A DNA stretch of 64,000 bases, taken from the NCBI GenBank assembly GCA_029216955.1, contig JANAVB010010791.1:7706868-7770867 (forward strand). The letters run 5' to 3'. Source of the stretch: Iris pallida (Eukaryota; Streptophyta; Magnoliopsida; Asparagales; Iridaceae). This document shows positions 7,971 to 19,426 of this stretch, piece after piece; position 1 is the first letter of the stretch, and each line of letters opens with the position of its first letter. The notes beneath the pieces are model-generated. The model was not told the DNA's origin. It saw nothing but the letters and a program-made list of their open reading frames with translations, and searched no databases. Position numbers and translations under genes: made by a program.

Positions 7971-10900
7971 TGTAACACCCACATTTCTGAAATTAGGATA
8001 ATTTTGAAGTTTTGTATTTATAATCATTTATTAAGGATAATTAATGCATGTTATGATTTTAGATGATTTTTGGCTAGTGTAAACCATTTAATTTGTTGAT
8101 TTGTGAATTGGGGGTTAAACTAGGGAAACCCTAGTTATTCCTTAACCTAGAAGTTTGCCATGACCATGTGAGCCTAGCCATAGGCTTAGAACATTAAATT
8201 AGTGATTTTAGCCTAAAAGGGTATTTTGGTAATTTACTAGATTATATTTGGAATTATGTGATTTTTAATATTATTTAATTATTGTTAAGTGTCATGAGAG
8301 CCCCTAACCTAGTTTACCCTAATCTAGAGATTAGTTACTAACCTAGAATGCTAAGGGGATAGATATTTACTTTTAGTCAAGGTTGGAAATATCTTAGAAT
8401 GCACTTTATTAGATATTTTCCACAAAACCCTCAAAAGATCAACACTTTTGGCACCAAAGTCTTTGCCTTTACCATGAAGAAAGGCCAAGGACACCCCCCT
8501 TGCCATGGCCGGCCAAAGGGTACCCCCTAGCACTACCCCTTCCTATTTAACCATATCAACCCTTTACACACCAATCTACATGTTTCAAAAACCTAGAAAA
8601 TCCTCTACCTTCAAACCACCAAAACTTGATCATTTTTGATCTAAATTCACTCTAGTCTTTTGCATTGGGACCCTACAACATCAAGGGTGCTAAGGGAGGC
8701 TAGCAATCCAGATTTCACAAGCTTTGGGCATCACCAAGTGGATAGGACACACCCCCCTCATTTTCTTGAAAAACTTGAGTTTTCTCTCAATAGGTAAATA
8801 CCCATAAACTTAGTTAATATTCTGTTTTTTTCTTCATAAATGCATGCATATAGGTCTACCCTAGCTGTGGGATAAGTTTGGTGAAATCTAGGGTTGGTTT
8901 GGTGTCCGTATCGGACACGTATCCATGTTTAAAAAGCTGTGTTTGTTGAAATGCCACAAAGAAATGAATTTTAATATTTTGTAAAACAAATTACATATTC
9001 ATGTAGCCCTAGACTTGTTGTTCACATCTACACTTGACTGAGCACGACACTGTGTCGATTTCGTGTCGAAAATCGATACGGACACACTGCGACAGTGCAC
9101 GCACAATGTCCTGCTACCCGACACGGATTCCTTCGTGCCCACACCACGTGGACACATGCCACTTGGCACAGGGGAGAGGGCAACCTCTGACAAGCCCCTT
9201 CTCGAGTTTGAGATACTCTCGTGTCGTATCGAGGACACGAGGACACGTGCACTGGTCGTGCACTGACAGTGCACACGCGCGCGGGGGCCAACTTCGCACG
9301 TGTCGTGTCGCGCGGACACGACACTTGGACACCTCGTGGTTGCACGAGTGTGTAGCCCAACATGTGGGCTACACGTGTACATGACCACGAGATCCTACGT
9401 GGCTCATGTCGTGTCCACGAGACACGTGAATCGCTGCACGACGCTGCGCATAGCAGCGTGTATCAGTCGAGTTTCCTCGACTGATACTGTGTTCGTGTCG
9501 TGTCCTGGAGTGACATAGACACAGGGCAGGCACTTGGACACGTGAACAACCTCCAGGCGCACCTTCGTGCACGAGCACGAGACACGTGTGTGTGTGTGTC
9601 GTGTCCTAGAGTGAGTTGCACGCGTGCACGACGTGGTGACAATTCACTGTGTCCAGATTTACCCGATTTGGGTTTTCCTAAGTTTGACACGTCGTGTCGT
9701 GTCAAGATGGACACTCAGGCACCCTAGACACTAGGGGACACTGGGGGACACGTTTACCAACCTAGGATTTTGGACCTTAGGTCATTTTTTGACTCGGGTT
9801 TGGGTTTACCCATTGCTCGAGTGCACTGTGCACTGGATTTCTGATTTTTTTGGTATTTTCCAGTTATTTAAATCCAATTTCAAAATGATTTTTGATGTTA
9901 TTTCTTTATATAAATATCTGTGTATATAGGATATATACATAGTGTATGTGTTTGTGTGTGTGTAGGTGGAATTTAGGGGTATATACATGTGTGTACATAT
10001 GTATATACATATATGTATATATATAGGTGTGTGTGTGTGTTATTGTGTGTGTGTGTGGGTCTGGTTTCCAGTTCAGGAAACTGGAAACACCCCCCCATTG
10101 TATCAGTATCACTCCATCTCTCTCTCTCTAATTCACCCTCTCATTTTCCCCTCTCTCTCTATATATGTGTATTGTAGATATATAAGTTTTGTATATATAT
10201 ATATATGTTATATATATATTTGTATTAGATTATATATTGTATCTGTATATATATACTATATGATATATGACTATTACATAGGCTATAGGCCTATGTAGTA
10301 ATGTTTGTATATATATATATATATATGTAAAGTTATATATATGTGTATATATATATATATTGTATAGAGATAGATACCTATATGATATTAGCCTATGGAA
10401 CCTCATTACGAGCCTATGGTTATTAGGTTGGCCTATTGACCCTTGTTTGACTAGAGTTGACCAAAGTCAACCTTAGGTCAAACTTGACCTAGTTGACCTA
10501 GATTGAACTTGAAGTAACCTAGAATGACTAGTTTGACTAAACCCTAACTAGTTTGACATTGGTTGACCTAACTTTGACTAGTTTGACCTAGTTTGACCTT
10601 TAGAGTTGACCAGAGTTGACCAAGAGTTGACTTTTGACCAGATTGACCTAGAATCATGTAGTATGCATAGTAAACTTTATTTTTACTATTTAGAATACAT
10701 TGTGACTTGTGTTGCTCTGATCAGGAGCCAGACACCTCTCCTCAGACAACATATTCTCTACAGACATTCATACATCAGGCGAGTACATTCTTTGACCGTT
10801 TCATACTTGTTCAGGCTTTACTTTCTCGCTCTAGATTACTTTACTTAATGCTGTCACGTTGGTAACACGGATTGGTACTATATGGATCTTTACATGAGAT

Positions 10901-11932
10901 GTTATCCCCCTCGGGAGCATCGAGTACTTCATGTTACGTGTGTTTCACTTTCATCATGTACTCCTATGCTTCCATCATGCATGTGCACTCATGTGATCAT
11001 GTACTCTCATGTTCACTGAGCCCTCATGTATAACTTCACATATACTCATTTATGAGCCTCATATGAAGTAATGTATAATAACATAACCTGTCTAGACCCT
11101 TGTGTATTGATTGGGGAAACGGGTGAGTAGAAGTAGACATGTGAATAATTCCAAAGTAGTGTAATCATGTATAAACTCAGTAGTGTAATCATGTATAAAT
11201 TCTAGCCATTCACATGCCTATCTTGTACTCTACATCACTAGCCACTTACAGTTCTCTATATACAGTAGATATTTCCTTTACAACTATCTCTTTTACAGCG
11301 TATATTTCCTTTCAGCACTTTCTGTATTTTACTCTATTGCCTGTATCATATTTCCTAACCTGATATGAACTGTGTGAGATGTATTGTGCTCGTTCCTGTC
11401 CTGACTGGACCTGTTAAGAATATTACAGAGAACGAGGATGAGGCATGGGTGACTATATATTATAGAGCAGGACTAGATGACACTTGTGTTGAGGACCCTC
11501 AGCAGGATCCACCTGCAGCTGAGGATGTTGCCCCAGTAGTCTAGGCTAGTTTAGCTAGACAGTCATTTCATATTATTATTTTGTCTCACTTTCTGAGTTG
11601 TATTTTGAGATGTTGAGATGTATAGACCCTTAGACTTATTTGTATTTTGGGTTGACATTCTGGATGTTATGTATCCTAGACACTTAGACTTATTTTATCT
11701 ATGCTACTGTTCTCTTTGAGTTACTATCTATCTATCTGTCTTTCATTCTTCTACCTTAGATGTGATTGAGACTGTATATTGTTATGTCACCTCCATTCGG
11801 AGAGTATAAACTGTACAGGTACCTTTATATTGTTAGATGATTGACCTAGGACAGCGTTCTACCACCGATACTGCGGCGTAGGCTGGACGTACCCACGTCT
11901 CGTGCCCTTACTCTAGGGTGCGGGTCGTGACA
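7971..11932 (+). repeat. 3' LTR of element A (complete, 3962 bp)
   Basis: Starts TGTAACACCC after the polypurine tract and ends CGGGTCGTGACA. From 9229 on it matches 1-2836. It repeats the double hairpin (9441-9487), the TTGAC array (10436-10650) and the short acidic segment (11429-11544). 7971-9000 is AT-rich and holds the U3 start; I see no protein-coding gene. Confidence 0.94.
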
Positions 11933-12277
11933 TATATATATATATCCATAGAGACTTGTTAGGCTAGATAACCTTAAAAATTGGCTAGATAGGCCTAGTG
12001 GACTCATAGACTTGTGTTAGATCTAGTTTGACTATAGTTGACCTAGCTTGACTAGATTGTTGACTAGAGTTGACCAAGAATTGACTTTAGCCTAGAATGA
12101 CCTAGAATCATATAGAATGCATTGTAAAATTCAATATTACCATCTTGGATACATTGTGACCTGTGTTGCTCTAATTAGGACTCAGCTACTCCGATTTGGA
12201 CATCTTTTCTCATCAACCATTCAGGATATCAGGCAAGTACATTCTCTGATCATTTCATACTTGTCAGGATTTATATT
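11933..12277 (+). repeat. Remnant of an older A-type LTR, target of insertions A and C
   Basis: Runs collinear with the middle of LTR A: TA repeat, GTTGACC-rich stretch, GAATCATATAGAATGCAT, then ACATTGTGACCTGTGTTGC and TTTCATACTTGTCAGG. It is diverged from A. A lies in its TA repeat on the left; C's LTR begins at 12278 on the right. No gene. Confidence 0.75.
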
Positions 12278-13423
12278 TGTCACGATCCTCACCCGCTTTT
12301 CGGACGCGAGCTCGTGAGCAAGCCAGCTACGTATCAAGCGGACTCCAGCCCGACTCGATTACGTATAAGCTGTCCCCAATAGGGTATCATGTCTAATCTA
12401 AACTATATCTCAATCCACAGGAATCATATAAAATGAGAATGAACAAGTATGGGTCATGGTCTGCAGCCCACTAGCATATATGTCCGATTAGACTCCAAGA
12501 ATAATATGAGTCTATAAAGCTAGACTGAAAAGCAGGATATATCATGAAAGTACGAAAAAGATAGTAAATCAATAACACTAACAAAATACCTGAATTATGC
12601 AGATGAAGTCAACTACCACATGCTCAGCTAACTAACTCCGTGCAATCAGCTACCTGCATAGCATACACTAGTGTAGGTTTAGTCCTGTCTTGTCTAATTA
12701 CTGGTACTCAGTATGACAGGGCAAGTCACAGGTGGTGATTTGGGACACCCCAGTACTTGGTCTGCTCACCCCCATTGCTACTAATCCCTTTCACAAATTA
12801 CTACAAATACCTTGCCTCCATGGGTGTACTAGTGAGTTAATAGTCTTATTGAATCGAAATTAGGGTGGAGGAAAGTTACCTGTTGATGGCTCGATTGCTT
12901 CGATCCTGCAGGAAGTTGCCTCGACTTCGAGAGGGGGAGACTGGAAAGAACTCGGGCCAAGAATTTTAGGGTTTAAGGGGAGGCGGAGGCATTAATTAGC
13001 AACATATATATATAAATCCAATTAAATTCTGCTGAGATAAAGAGGAGAGGAATTTGATCATATCTGCAACTGCTCTGAGCTTAGCTGTTGGAAGATTTTG
13101 AATACTGGGTTTAAATCCCTGGTTATCAATAGTGTTTTGAATTAACACATTAGCATTTAGGTCCCTGAATGATTGGGGGTTTGAAATTGGTTCGGTTCTA
13201 TCAGTGTTTAGATTTTGTATTTAAAATGTATTATTTGCAATCCAGCCCTTTATAGGCTAAATACTTGCAAACCCCCCCTCCTGTGTCTATTCTTGTTTAT
13301 TAAGGAATAACAATATATATATATTACATATATACATTGGTTATTCAATTATCTATTCATTAATTAATAATTCAGCAAAATATAATAACATAAAAAATAG
13401 GAATTATGGGTCAAGGGCTCACA
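12278..13423 (-). repeat. 3' LTR of element C (1146 bp, unlike its 5' LTR)
   Basis: On the - strand it starts TGTGAGCCCTTGACCC right after the polypurine tract and ends GAGGATCGTGACA. Its terminal part resembles the end of LTR D (shared AGCCAGCTACGTAT on the + strand) and not the LTR at 18419. Contains TATATATATATG near the middle as a possible promoter. The left flank is ATATT (12273-12277). Confidence 0.75.
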
Positions 13424-13460
13424 AATCTACCCTCCTTAAAATAATTTCGTCCTCGAAATT
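13424..13460 (-). other. Polypurine tract and pre-PPT hairpin of element C
   Basis: On the - strand: hairpin AATTTCG, loop AGGA, CGAAATT (13460-13443), followed by AAGGAGGGTAGATT up to the LTR. Same arrangement as element A. Confidence 0.75.
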
Positions 13461-13491
13461 GAAGATAGACACAAAAGTAGAAAATTATACC

Positions 13492-14664
13492 TCATGCTTC
13501 GAAAAGGTGAGGATAGCGCTCTCGCATCTAGTCTTCCCTCTCCCAAGTGGATTCACCCGGTGAATGGTGTCTCCAAGCAACACGTACCAATGGAATAGTC
13601 TGGTTGCGTAGCACCTTCTCCATGCGATCCAAGATCTCTACGGGCTACTCCTGGTAGCTAAGGCTCGGTCCTACCTCAATCTCTGTATGGTCTAGCACGT
13701 GACTGGGGTCTGCCACGTATCGTCTCAGCTGGGACACGTGGAATACGTTGTGCACTCCCTCCAATGTGGGTGGTAATGCCAAGCGGTATGCCACTTCCCC
13801 GATCTTCTTGAGGATGTCAAACGGCCCGATGTACCTCGGACTGAGCTTCCCATCTCCTTCGAAACGTATTGTACCACGTGTCAGTGATATCCTCAAGAAT
13901 ACCATATCGCCAACCTCAAACTCTAATGGTCTGCGGTGACTGTCGGCCCAGTGCTTCTGCATGTCCTGAGCCACACGAAGTCGCTCCCTAATCAGCTTCA
14001 CCTTCTCCGTAGCACCCACGATCATCTCGGACCCCAATAGTGCTCTCTTACCCACGTCGTCGCACGATAGTGGGGTACGACATCTCCGTCCATATAGGGC
14101 CTCAAAAGGGGACATTCCGATACTAGCTTGGTAGCTGTTGTTGTAGAAAAACTCCACAAGGTGAAGGTGATCCTCCCACGAGACGCCAAAATCTAGTACA
14201 CACGTCCGCAGCATATCCTCGAGCGTCTGAATGGTCCGCTCCGACTGCCCATCTGTCTGGGTGTTATAGGCTGTACTGAACTTGAGCGATGTGTCCAAGC
14301 TAGCCTGCAGACTCCTCCAAAAGTGGGACGTGAACCTGCTATCACGATCGGAGATGATACTCACTGGGACGCTATACAACCTGATGATCTGCTTCACATA
14401 CAACTCTGCCAATCTCTCCGTAGACAGTCCCACTTTGAATGGTATAAAATAGGCCGATTTGGTCAACCGGTCGACGATGACCCAAATCGCATCCTTTCCG
14501 CCTGGCGAACGTGGAAGACCGAAAACAAAATTCATAGTGATATGTTCCCACTTCCACTCGGGAATCGACAACGGCTGAAGTAACCCTCCGGGTCTCTGCC
14601 TCTCAGCCTTGACCTGCTGACACACAAGGCATCTAGAAACGAAGCGTGCCATCTCACGCTTCAT
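13492..14664 (-). pseudogene. Integrase and chromodomain of element C, with stops
   Basis: On the - strand the frame covers the rest of the integrase zinc domain (CLVCQQ), the catalytic core (ITMNFVFGLP where A and D have ITMDF: the first catalytic Asp is Asn; then SDRDSRF and [10 protein letters not shown]), the C-terminal module (EFEVGDMVFLRI, without A's insert) and a chromodomain tail. The frame is closed by TAG at 13644-13642, where A has Gln in YPEQPVEI, and again by TAG at 13530-13528 in the EREDEMRER block, before the natural TGA at 13492. Inactive. Confidence 0.85.
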
Positions 14665-14673
14665 ACCGTACCA

Positions 14674-15216
14674 CTATACGTGGGCTCTCATATCCTTGTA
14701 CATCTTTTTGGCTGCAGGATGCAAGGAATATTGAGAACGGTGTGCCTCCTGTATGAGCTCCTCTCGCAGCTCTCTACTAGGTACGCATAATCTCGTCCCA
14801 TGTCTCAACGAGCCATCCTCCGCAATTGTAAAGTCCTCTAGCAAACCAGCCCGTACCTTTGCGATAATACTCCTCAGCTGCTCATCCTGGTGTTGTGCCT
14901 CTCGTATCCTGTCCATTAGTCCAGAATGAATCTGTATGCCCATCATCTGCATCTCGACTCCAGGAATGATGACCTCAATGCCTAAGCTCTCCAAGTCTGC
15001 TAACAAGTATCGATCTCTCGTCAAGAACATAGCTACTGGATACAGACTCAAGGTATGCACAACTACGTTTGCCTTCCCCGGATGGTACTGCAACGAGATG
15101 TTGAAATCCTTCATCAATTCCAGCCATCTGCGCTGTCTCATATTCAGCTCCTTCTGCATGAAAACGTACTTCAAGATTTTGTGGTTAGTGAATATTTCCA
15201 CACGCTCTCCGTACAA
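14674..15216 (-). pseudogene. RNase H end and integrase N-terminus of element C
   Basis: Carries [16 protein letters not shown] where A and D have FTDHKSLKY, so a catalytic Asp of RNase H has become Asn. Then the [12 protein letters not shown] block, the HPGKANVV linker and the integrase H-H zinc half ([11 protein letters not shown]). It is separated from the next segment by TAG where the partner has Trp (HVWW-type motif, TGG to TAG), and from the previous by TGA where Trp is expected (ALKLW, TGG to TGA). Both are G-to-A on the coding strand. Confidence 0.85.
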
Positions 15217-15225
15217 GTAGTTTTT

Positions 15226-16548
15226 TCACAACTTCAGGGCGAATATAACTGCCGCCAACTTTTGGTCGTGGGTGGGATAATTCTTCTCATGTGGTCGCAG
15301 CTGCCTGGACGCATATGCTATCACCTTCTTGTTCTGCTCTAGAACACACCCCAAGCCCATCCCTGAAGCATCGCTATAGATAAAAAAACTGCCGGAACCG
15401 GATGGCAACGTCAATATGGAAGCTGTCGTTAGCCTCTTTTTCAGCTCATCGAACGCAGCCTGGCAGTCCTCTGTCCACACGAACTTTACGTCCTTCCGAG
15501 TGTGCCTAGTCATCGGCTCCGCAATCCGAGCAAAGTCCTGCACGAACTTCCGGTAGTATCCTGCCAATCCCAAGAAGCTCCGAATCTCAGCCACAGAAGT
15601 CAGAGTAGTCCATGACTCGACAGCAGCAATCTTCTTCGGGTCAACGGATATACCGTCTCCTGTCACTACATGACCGAAGAATTCTACCTTGTCTAGGAAA
15701 AACTCGCACTTCGAAAGCTTCCTGTAGAGTTTCTCCTTCCTGAGGGTCTCCAGCACGATCCTCAGATGCTCTTCGTGCTCTTCCGGCGACTTCAAATTGA
15801 TAAGGATGTTGTCGATGAAGACCACTACGAACTTATCAAGGTATGGATGGAATACCTTGTTCATCAAATTCATGAAGACTGCTGGGGCATTGGTCAACCC
15901 AAACGGCATCGCCATAAATTCGTGCTGTCCGTACTTGGTCTGGAAGGCTGTCTTTGGTATATCCTCCTTCTTCACTTTCACTTGGTGGCACCCCGACCTC
16001 AAGTCGATCTTCGAGAACACCCGTGCACCGCTCAACTGATCGAAAAGATCGTCAATTCTTGGTAGCGGGTATTTGTTCTTGATCGTCTTGCTATTCAAGG
16101 TCCGGTAGTCGATACACATACGCACTGTCTTGTCCTTCTTTGGCACGAACAGTACTGGTGCACCCCAAGGCGACGAACTCGATCTAATGAACCCTTTCTC
16201 CAGTAGCTCGTCAATCTGCTTCTTCAGTTCCATGGCTTCTTTGTTGTTGATTCTGTATACTCGCTGCGACTCTGGCTCCGCACCTGGCACAAGATCAATA
16301 GAAAACTCAACGACTATGTCGGGTGGCAGCCCTGGTAGCTCCTCTGGAAATACGTCGAAAAACTCCGCGATGGTGGGATGAGGTAGCTCCTTCTCCATTA
16401 CCATGGTCCCAAAAAGTGCGTCGCCACGCTGCTCTACTGCTCCTCTAGCGAACTCGAACACGGCCTCCCCAGGCGGACTAAACACAACACATTCGTGGTG
16501 ACAATCAATGTTGGCAAAATGTTTACTCAACCAGTCCATGCCGAGCAC
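15226..16548 (-). pseudogene. Protease end, RT and RNase H of element C
   Basis: Starts with the protease flap region ([10 protein letters not shown]), then the linker DVFPEELPG and full-length RT ([43 protein letters not shown]). The active-site motif reads FIDN: the second Asp codon is AAC (15810-15808), a GAC-to-AAC change that should abolish polymerase activity. RNase H begins with [12 protein letters not shown]. The segment ends at TGA where ALKLW is expected. In-frame with the previous segment except for TAG at about 16563 (MPLx.FDIVLG). Confidence 0.88.
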
Positions 16549-16560
16549 TATATCAAAGCT

Positions 16561-17097
16561 CTAAAGTGGCATTATGAGTAAACTAGCGCGCATTTCCCGG
16601 CCTCCTATGGTAATACGGCGACCGACGCAAACATTCTTCACCAAGATGATGCCTTCGCCAGTCGAGATTTTATAGGTGCAGTCTAAATGCTCAGATACAA
16701 TACTATGTCTAAAAATAAAAGCTGCAGATATGAAGTTATGACTGGCACCAGAATCGAATAAAGCAATAGCTAAAAAAGACTCAAGGAGAACAGAACCTGC
16801 TATCACATCAGGAGATGCTAGTGTCTCCTCGACCGCCATGGCATAAGCTCTGCCCTGCTGCTGGTGCTGGACGAAGCGCTGCTGCTGTGTGGGCAGGGGT
16901 CCCCTCTGCTGCTGGGGTATCGTAGGCCTCGTCGGTGCTCCTGGGGCAGGAGCTGCCCCCTGTGCTGAACGGGATGGTACTAGAGTGCACTCTCGCACCT
17001 GATGTGCACTCGACCCACAGAATAGACATACTCCGAGTCGCTTTCGGCACACCTCACATGCATGCCCTGGCTTCTTGCAGTAGGTGCAAGGACCCAC
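16561..17097 (-). pseudogene. Zinc knuckles and protease of element C
   Basis: Two CCHC zinc knuckles (CTYCKKPGHACEVC and CLFCGSSAHQVREC), both with all ligands, followed by a Gln-rich linker and the protease active site [11 protein letters not shown]. It ends at TAG just before FDIVLGMDW. Upstream, between here and 17262, the frame has several stops or shifts, so the Gag link is lost. Nucleic-acid binding and protease motifs are better kept than in A. Confidence 0.85.
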
Positions 17098-17261
17098 TGG
17101 CTATCTCTGCAGATTTTGCTGGATAGTAGAGGCTCTGGATGGAGGTTGGTACTGCTGCTGGTGGTAGCGAGCTGTGGCTGATGCTGCTACACTGCGGTCT
17201 TCCCTGGAGCATTGGATCATTTTGCCGATCTGGACTGGCTGTTGCCTCCTCCGTAGGCGTC

Positions 17262-18188
17262 CTAGTCTCTCTTCTGCTTGCGTTTCATCTCCTTTTCCAC
17301 TGCTTGTGCAACCTTTAGGATTCCCTCGTAGGTCGTGGCCTGGCTGGTGGCAATGGCAATACGAATATCGTGCGATAGCCCTTTTCTGAACTTCTTCGCC
17401 TTGGCTTCCGGAGTCAAGGTATCTGCAAAGCGGCTGAGGCGGGAGAACTCGGCGGTATACTCGTCGATGGAGAGATTGCCTTGCTCCAGGCTCTCGAACT
17501 CATTCTCTAACTCTTCTCTGGCCGCGTCGGGGTAGAACTTTGTCTTGAACAGTTTCTTGAATTCTTCCCAAGTCACACCTGGCGCGGTGAATCGATGCTC
17601 GTCTCTATACCACGTGCAGGCGATGTCATAAATCTGCATGCTAGCCGTCTCGACCTTCTTATATTCGGGGATTCGGGCCATACGGAGGTTGCAGTCTATG
17701 TTCTCCAACCAGTCGTCCGCGTAGAGAATCCCTTCCGTTCCTTTGAATTTCCTGGGCCTAAGGTCCATGAAATTCTTGGAAGTTTCGGGGCGCAGTGGGG
17801 AAGCCTCCCTAGTATGGAGAACCTCCCTCAGTGTATCACAAAAAACGTCGGCCTGTCGCATCTGGGAAGTGATGGGCTGCTGGAAAATCCCAAGGACCGT
17901 GGCATTGTCCAGCGCAGGTGCTGGAGGCAGAAATGGTGCTGCATGCTGAAGGGGTGCTGGCTGATGGAAGGGTGCTGGTGGAGGAAACTGTGCTGGTGGC
18001 GGGGTCGATGGAGGGAACTGGGGAGGTGGTGGAATGTCATCACGACAAATTCTCGAAGTCTGCGGCTGGGGCGTCTTGCCTAAGTAGGTGAAGCGGCCTC
18101 CATGGGTTAGTGGGGTTCCATTTATGGAAGACCCGCCAACGTTTGCTGGGGTGTTCAAGTGAGCGGGGTTCCTGCCTTGAGAATCCAT
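17262..18188 (-). pseudogene. gag capsid of element C
   Basis: Starts at ATG (MDSQGRNPAHL), just downstream of a TTTGTGGCAG acceptor-like sequence. A Pro/Ala/Gln-rich N-terminal region (residues about 30-105) precedes the retrotransposon Gag core ([62 protein letters not shown]). Ends in KRD and TAG; further stops follow before the zinc knuckles. Product would be the particle shell protein. Core is collinear with Gag of A. Confidence 0.85.
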
Positions 18189-18392
18189 CTGACTGCCACA
18201 AAAGTAAAATCGTTAGTTGGTATAAAGATTCAAACAGGATGCAGATCAAAGGAATAATTAAGATCAAATATAGAATTTTAATAACGATTTTAAACATGTG
18301 GAGATGGTCCTTAATTCTAGTCTTATTCGCAGGCCAGCGGTAGTACATCTAAGTTGAGTACTACCATTAGTTTTGCTGTTTTTGCGAAAACG

Positions 18393-18411
18393 GACCTGCA
18401 TGGACCACCAT
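18393..18411 (-). other. Candidate primer-binding site of element C
   Basis: On the - strand, ATGGTGGTCCATGCAGGTC lies 7 bp after the LTR end (TGACA at 18419). Matches the motif in A at 2844 with two differences. Confidence 0.45.
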
Positions 18412-18773
18412 AAAAACGTGTCACGACCCGCACCCAATATTTGGGCGTGAGCCGTGGGTACGTCCAGCCTACGCCGCAGAGTCGGCGGTAGTACGTTGTC
18501 TAGTCATCTCCACATTTACAAATACAACCACGCAGTTTATATTCATTTTTACAAAGTAAACCAATTCACAGATAGGCCAAATAAAATAAATTCTATAAAT
18601 AGTTTGGGAGAGATAGATAATGAATAATCTGACAAAACTCCAATATCGATCAACATGTACTAAATGTCACAATCTCCAAAAACAATATACTAAAGAACAT
18701 CTACTAAACAACTCATGAGTCTCAAAAATTAGATTAACATTTAAAGTCTCGACTAAAACAATCTGTGAAAATA

Positions 18774-18900
18774 CTAAGCAACTAAGCCCTCTGTAGCAGG
18801 CAAATCTGCATAAGCAGCCTCAAGCTCGTCCTGTGCGCTAAAGTCTGGATCTGCAGTGTGCTCATAATACGTGGTACAAAAATTCTCTAAATTATCACCT
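18774..18900 (-). other. Short acidic open segment in LTR C
   Basis: On the - strand, after CTGACTGGAAAACCGATATT, an open frame encodes an acidic peptide with CTTYY and DLPATEG. It resembles the LTR A segment at 2337-2452 in position and sequence. Confidence 0.3.
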
Positions 18901-19421
18901 ATAATATCGGTTTTCCAGTCAGGAATGGAACAAGCACACAAGCTGCAAAACTATTTGCAACATAATAGAGTTGACAGTACATGAATATAACATATGTGAA
19001 AGAGAAACAGAAAAGTGAGATGATGACATGGTATAACTAGAATAAAATATGAAACACATAATATAATATGTCAACTGGAAAGAATGTGAAAGCAAAGTGA
19101 CATGACAAGTGGTGAAATGTAAGGAAATAATAAAAGACAAGCTATCTAAGTGAATTAAAATATCTGTTTCGACATGTGAACGACTAGGGGGTAAATCCGG
19201 CACCCTGAACGTATCGTATGCAGCTGCTATTCTCCACAAAAGATACGGGAGATAGAATGGGAAGTTCACATGTCTACTAAGATATTTTCCCTTCCTGACC
19301 AGTACTCATAAACCCAAACAAGTCACGAACGAAGTTAAATAAGAGTGTAATAATTGGGGTTCATGATACAAACTCGTGTGTCCATCGTGTCATCAAGCAA
19401 AGAAACATATAAATAATATAT

Positions 19422-19426
19422 ATACT
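19422..19426. repeat. Left target-site flank of the Ogre-like element (ATACT)
   Basis: Pairs with ATATT at 35086-35090. Four of five bases match; the difference is one C/T transition, as in an aged 5-bp duplication. Confidence 0.6.

Larger units (their letters stand above)
1..11932 (+). mobile_element. Element A: Tekay/Del-like chromovirus (Ty3/gypsy), 5' end cut by window
   Basis: Two long direct repeats (1-2836 and 7971-11932) flank a gag-pol region ending in a chromodomain. The full LTR is 3962 bp, starts TGTAACACCC and ends TGACA. Position 1 corresponds to 9229, so about 1258 bp of the 5' LTR lie before the window. Domain order is Gag, zinc knuckles, protease, RT, RNase H, integrase, chromodomain, as in chromoviruses; long LTRs and a C-terminal chromodomain suit the Tekay/Del lineage. 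The LTRs differ by scattered transitions and by TA-repeat length, so the insertion is fairly young. It sits in the TA-rich part of an older related LTR. Confidence 0.93.
18419..19426 (-). repeat. 5' LTR of element C, part 1
   Basis: On the - strand it ends CGGGTGCGGGTCGTGACA-like, adjacent to the primer-binding-like motif. 19130-19290 matches LTR B near 46180-46300 in reverse, including GTGGAGAATAGCAGCTGCA and the TTCACATGTCGAAA block. Interrupted at 19427 by the Ogre-like element. The flanking 5 bp are ATACT. Confidence 0.85.

Noticed and set aside
11933..11945. TATAT as right target duplication of element A
   Set aside because: It lies in a TA repeat and the left flank is outside the window, so it cannot be judged.
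18419..19426. 18419-19426 as the same LTR as 12278-13423
   Set aside because: Apart from the terminal TGTCACG and a general resemblance, the sequences do not align by eye; 18419 onward aligns with LTR B instead.
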